A DNA stretch of 10,071 bases, taken from NCBI GenBank assembly GCA_021734725.1, contig JAIPIM010000141.1:1-10071 (forward strand), read 5' to 3'. Positions 7,577-10,071 of this stretch are shown here, piece after piece (position 1 is the stretch's first letter; each line of letters begins with the position of its first letter). A program made the translations under genes and the position numbers. This DNA is from Minisyncoccota bacterium (GTDB lineage Bacteria; Verrucomicrobiota; Lentisphaeria; Oligosphaerales; MVZH01). A model generated the notes under the pieces. The model had not been told where the DNA came from and did no database searches. It worked only from the letters and a program-made list of their open reading frames with translations.

Positions 7577-7671
7577 GTGCTTCGTGCTTGGCGCGTTGTG
7601 CTTTGTACTTCGCTTCCGGTGCTGGATTGAGATCAACGAACGACTCACCCAACAGCCCTTGTGCAAACGTC
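7577..7671 (+). repeat. Dispersed intergenic element, copy 2
   Basis: It has the same order of parts as copy 1: a tandem-like core (GTGCTTCGTGCTTGG onward, 7577-7602), then ACGAACGACTC (7636-7646) and a tail ending GTGCAAACGTC. The spacer between core and 11-mer is 33 bases, against 19 in copy 1. The strong 9-base hairpin of copy 1 is not kept. Like copy 1 it is read in the direction of a downstream plus-strand gene, here in the divergent spacer between the vWA gene and the hydrolase remnant. Confidence 0.55.
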
Positions 7672-7702
7672 CTTTCATTACTATAGACGCACGAGAAAGC
7701 AT

Positions 7703-7740
7703 TTTTTCAAAAAAAAGACGACGTCCCTGGACTCTATAAT
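7703..7740 (+). promoter_or_regulatory. Probable promoter of the hydrolase (pseudo)gene
   Basis: A perfect TATAAT (7735-7740) ends 29 bases before the ATG at 7770. No good -35 box is seen at the right spacing, but T6/A8 tracts (7702-7716) could act as an upstream element. A 10-base palindrome GTCCCTGGAC (7723-7732) sits between the two and could be an operator. Confidence 0.45.
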
Positions 7741-7769
7741 ACGAATACAATTCGATAAGGAATAACCAC

Positions 7770-8398
7770 ATGCGCAACCTCAGCCCTCAGACAATGTTCG
7801 AATACCTTGCCGAGGAACACAAACCGCATCGAAACCCAATCATAACAGTGTCGGCGGTTCGCGTGACTGGTGCAATCTCTTGTACCTACACGCAACCATG
7901 CTCGGCACAACCACGATCGCCATCAACGTTCGCCACGGGCAGGCCGCTACGGATGTCGTGTGCGCGCAACCCGGCGTGGACGCGGACAGGCTCGGCGTGA
8001 TGGGACTCTCGGGCGGTGGCACCATGACCCTGTGGATGACGCTGTGCGACGAACGATTCAAAGCCGCCGAAATCATTTGTTACAGCGATCTGTGGCACGT
8101 CTTCGGATATCGCGATATCAACTATTGCGGCATGCAGGTGGCACCGGGACTTTTCAAACTGCTCGACCTGCCGGACGTCCAAGCTCTCATCGCGCCGCGG
8201 CCGCTGCTGGTGGATATCGGCGCTCACGATTCCTGTTTCACGGCCGATTCTTCTATGGCGTGTTATCGTCGCGTCAGGGAGATTTATGACATCGCCGGGT
8301 GCCCCGAAAATTTCGAGGCCGACATCTTCCACGGCCCCCATGCCTGGGGCGCTCATAAATCGTACGACTTTTTCGCCAGACATCTGGGAGATGAGTAG
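7770..8398 (+). pseudogene. Alpha/beta-hydrolase (acetyl-xylan-esterase/dienelactone-hydrolase-like), internally deleted and frameshifted
   Basis: The gene keeps its start: AAGGAA (7757-7762) precedes an ATG opening 'MRNLSPQTMFEYLAEEHKP', like the N-terminus of a roughly 330-380-residue alpha/beta-hydrolase family. Around 7829-7853 the sequence jumps to a different frame that begins 'GGSRDWCNLLYLHATMLG', which lies just before the nucleophile region in intact relatives. From there the C-terminal half is intact: the nucleophile elbow 'GLSGGG' (Ser codon near 8009), 'DIGAHDSCF' with a candidate Asp, and 'HGPHAW' with a candidate His, then the TAG at 8396-8398. Roughly 130-170 codons, including the first strands of the core sheet, seem lost. 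A start at TTG 7880 could give a 172-residue fragment, but it should not fold as an active esterase. Intact homologues remove acyl groups from sugars or similar esters. An assembly error is the alternative explanation. Confidence 0.75.
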
Positions 8399-8489
8399 GC
8401 CCCGTCACAAGCCGGAGAGGAGCTGCCGGTGCTCCCCGCATGGGCGCGAGACCTTTTCGCATAGGGGTCAAGTCAGAGTGTCATCGCAT

Positions 8490-8518
8490 GAGCAGGCCGG
8501 GAGGCCCGCTCTACTTTA
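8490..8518 (+). terminator. Possible weak terminator hairpin
   Basis: GAGCAGGCC (8490-8498) pairs with GGCCCGCTC (8503-8511) with one mismatch and a GGGA loop. It is followed by TACTTTAT, an imperfect T-run. It lies about 90 bases after the hydrolase remnant and before the stop of the convergent oxidoreductase gene. Confidence 0.35.
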
Positions 8519-8535
8519 TGTGCGTGAAATCGGCG

Positions 8536-9540
8536 CTACGGCATGGCGGGCACCACCGGCACCCCGCCTTTCTCCGCCGATGTGTCAGCAGCATCCAAAA
8601 CACAAATGACACGGGCGGCGGACTCAGGGGTAATAACCAGCGGTTTCCCTTTGACAAGATGATCGGCCACATTCTTGTAGTACGAATCCCACTTGCTTTC
8701 TTCGTAGGGGACACTCGTTTCCATCTCGCGATTCTTGATGAGCGCCTTGACCGTAAAACTGCCGCCAGCATCAACAATCGACCCCTTGGTCCCCAGGACC
8801 CGCCAGCGTGGCCGCCCCTCCATGGATAAGAAACTTATGGTGAGCGTGGCCACGCAGTTGTTTTTGAATTGTATGCGGCACTCGGAATGATCTTCGTTGG
8901 TGTACCTGGACCACTTGGGATTTTTCACTTGAAATCCAGTGACCGATTCAATGTCGTCGTCCACAATATTCAGAATCCAGTCGGTGAAGTGGGCACCCCA
9001 ATCGTAGATGGCGCCGCCCGAAACGTCCTTGTTGCTCCGCCACCAGTCTTTCTGCTCTCCGTAATTGTAATGCCCGCATTCAATCCGGAACACATCGCCG
9101 ATGAGGCCTTCTTTGACAAGTTTTCTAAGAGCTTCGAAATCACCGTCCCAGCGGCGGTTGTGGAACGTGGACAGCATGACGTTGTTCTTTTTTGCCGCCT
9201 CCACCATGGCCAGAACTTCCTCGCTGGTGATGGCCAGCGGTTTCTCGCAAACCACATGCAGGCCGGCATTCAGGCATTGTAAAGCAAGAGGGGCATGGGT
9301 GTCGTGTGGGGTGATAATGATGACCAGATCCGCGGCATCGGCGGCGAGCATGTCGTCCACACTGCTGAACGTATGAATGCCCGGAAAATCGGCTTCCGCG
9401 ACTTTCAGTCTTGCCGGGTCAATCTCGCACACAGCCGTGGCTTCAAACCCTTTGTTCTTGACAATCGAGTTCAGATGCGCCAGCCCCATATTGAACGCAC
9501 CGCCGTAACCAACAACACCAACACGAACTGTCTTCGCCAT
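8536..9540 (-). CDS. Gfo/Idh/MocA family NAD(P)-dependent oxidoreductase
   Basis: The 334-residue product has the family's usual length. The N-terminal Rossmann fold starts 'VRVGVVGYGGAFNMG' (residues 5-19), a variant of the glycine-rich dinucleotide-binding loop. Residues 71-80 'DLVIIITPHD' and the signature 'HVVCEKPLAIT' (95-105) follow, with Lys100 of EKP as the usual catalytic/cofactor-contacting lysine. In the C-terminal alpha/beta domain 'GGAIYDWGAHFTDWIL' (175-190) gives the conserved Asp180 and His184. Family members oxidise or reduce cyclic polyols, sugars or sugar acids in the cytoplasm. The exact substrate cannot be inferred here. GGAG on the minus strand, 7 bases upstream of the ATG, supports the start. 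It stands alone on its strand, convergent with the hydrolase remnant. Confidence 0.95.
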   Translation of the reverse strand: MAKTVRVGVVGYGGAFNMGLAHLNSIVKNKGFEATAVCEIDPARLKVAEADFPGIHTFSSVDDMLAADAADLVIIITPHDTHAPLALQCLNAGLHVVCEKPLAITSEEVLAMVEAAKKNNVMLSTFHNRRWDGDFEALRKLVKEGLIGDVFRIECGHYNYGEQKDWWRSNKDVSGGAIYDWGAHFTDWILNIVDDDIESVTGFQVKNPKWSRYTNEDHSECRIQFKNNCVATLTISFLSMEGRPRWRVLGTKGSIVDAGGSFTVKALIKNREMETSVPYEESKWDSYYKNVADHLVKGKPLVITPESAARVICVLDAADTSAEKGGVPVVPAMP

Positions 9541-9754
9541 CGTATCGCTCCATTTGGTTATGATCTACACTCACTATTCGTGCAAAGCAATTAACAAAGT
9601 ATATGCGATTGATTATGCAAGTCTGGCGAGGGAGTTTTTGAAGAAAGAAACGGTCCCGCTGTCATCCCATAACTGACGCAAATGGAATGTTTCGGTTGCT
9701 TTATGCTGGGGTTCCCGATATTTTTTTCTTTGCTCAGCAACAACAAACCAAGCC

Positions 9755-9784
9755 TTGAACACCACCTCATCCAGACTATATTAT
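9755..9784 (+). promoter_or_regulatory. Probable promoter of tRNA-Ala
   Basis: TTGAAC (9755-9760) is followed by overlapping -10 candidates TATATT (9777-9782, 16-base spacing) and TATTAT (9779-9784, 18-base spacing). The tRNA starts 20 bases after the second, a normal leader length. Confidence 0.55.
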
Positions 9785-9804
9785 GAGCGCTTACCTTTTT
9801 ACGT

Positions 9805-9881
9805 GGGGCTGTAGCTCAGTTGGCTAGAGCGGTACGTTCGCAACGTACAGGTCACCGGTTCGAACCCGGTCAGCTCCACCA
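9805..9881 (+). tRNA. tRNA-Ala (anticodon CGC)
   Basis: A complete class I tRNA. The acceptor stem GGGGCTG (9805-9811) pairs with CAGCTCC (9871-9877) and contains a G3:U70 wobble, the alanine identity element. The D stem GCTC/GAGC, the anticodon stem GTACG/CGTAC with loop TTCGCAA (anticodon CGC at 9839-9841), and the T arm ACCGG-TTCGAAC-CCGGT are all fully paired. CCA is encoded at 9879-9881. Confidence 0.97.
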
Positions 9882-10071
9882 TTTTAAGCACGAATCTCCC
9901 CGATATACCGCGTCATTCCGCGACCGGAAAAGTCTGTTAAGCTAACGATTTACTGAGCACGCATTGAGCATAAAAGCATGTTGTTTTTGAGGTGCTTAGG
10001 GGATTGGAAAAGACGCGCTGAGGCACTTACCAAGTTGACCAGAGTGCGTTGCAGGCGCGATTTTGTGGGGG

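Noticed and set aside
8463..8482. AGGGGTCAAGTCAGAGTG-like stretch resembling sequences near REP-associated transposases
   Set aside because: The resemblance is from memory to a short word only. There is no transposase gene, no inverted partner and no second copy in the window.
9882..10071. Region after tRNA-Ala as a possible integration site for a mobile element
   Set aside because: tRNA 3' ends are common attachment sites, but no repeated tRNA end, integrase frame or other mobile-element sign is seen before the window ends.
1..10071. CRISPR array, toxin-antitoxin, restriction or other defence system
   Set aside because: No regularly spaced direct repeats, nuclease, methylase or toxin motifs were found in any of the recognisable genes.

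Overview
The window looks like an accessory stretch of a chromosome from a PVC-superphylum bacterium, most like Lentisphaerae, Kiritimatiellae or Verrucomicrobia. I base this on a prepilin-type protein with the FTLIELLVVIAII signal and a DG-H ending, a sodium/solute symporter preceded by its small accessory membrane protein, a secreted VIT/vWA protein, and a Gfo/Idh/MocA oxidoreductase of a type common in these polysaccharide-degrading bacteria. The assignment rests on remembered family distributions; no search was run.

Layout, left to right. Bases 1-591 are the C-terminal effector half of a LacI-type regulator, cut by the window edge. A prepilin-type protein follows on the same strand (656-1429). 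Its 3' end runs head-on into a secreted protein gene on the minus strand (1282-2595). Both proteins seem to lose their natural C-termini at this convergent overlap. An intergenic stretch (2596-2903) holds copy 1 of a dispersed repeat. A 57-residue one-pass membrane protein (2904-3077) and an SLC5-type symporter (3169-4806) come next and look like one transport operon. A 321-base stretch without a convincing gene leads to tRNA-Tyr(GTA) at 5128-5213. The minus-strand VIT/vWA gene fills 5320-7503. Copy 2 of the repeat lies in the divergent spacer upstream of a decayed alpha/beta-hydrolase gene (7770-8398). A convergent Gfo/Idh/MocA oxidoreductase (8536-9540, minus) and tRNA-Ala(CGC) at 9805-9881 end the window. 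I see nothing I can name in 9882-10071.

How the parts may fit: a LacI-type regulator, a solute symporter, a sugar-type oxidoreductase and an acyl/sugar esterase-like hydrolase are the usual pieces of carbohydrate uptake and catabolism. Here they are scattered across strands rather than forming one operon, so shared function is inference. The most notable signals are the two related intergenic elements, the two places where genes appear broken by deletion or rearrangement, and the small symporter partner gene, which is easy to overlook. I found no convincing evidence of a wholly new multi-gene system.
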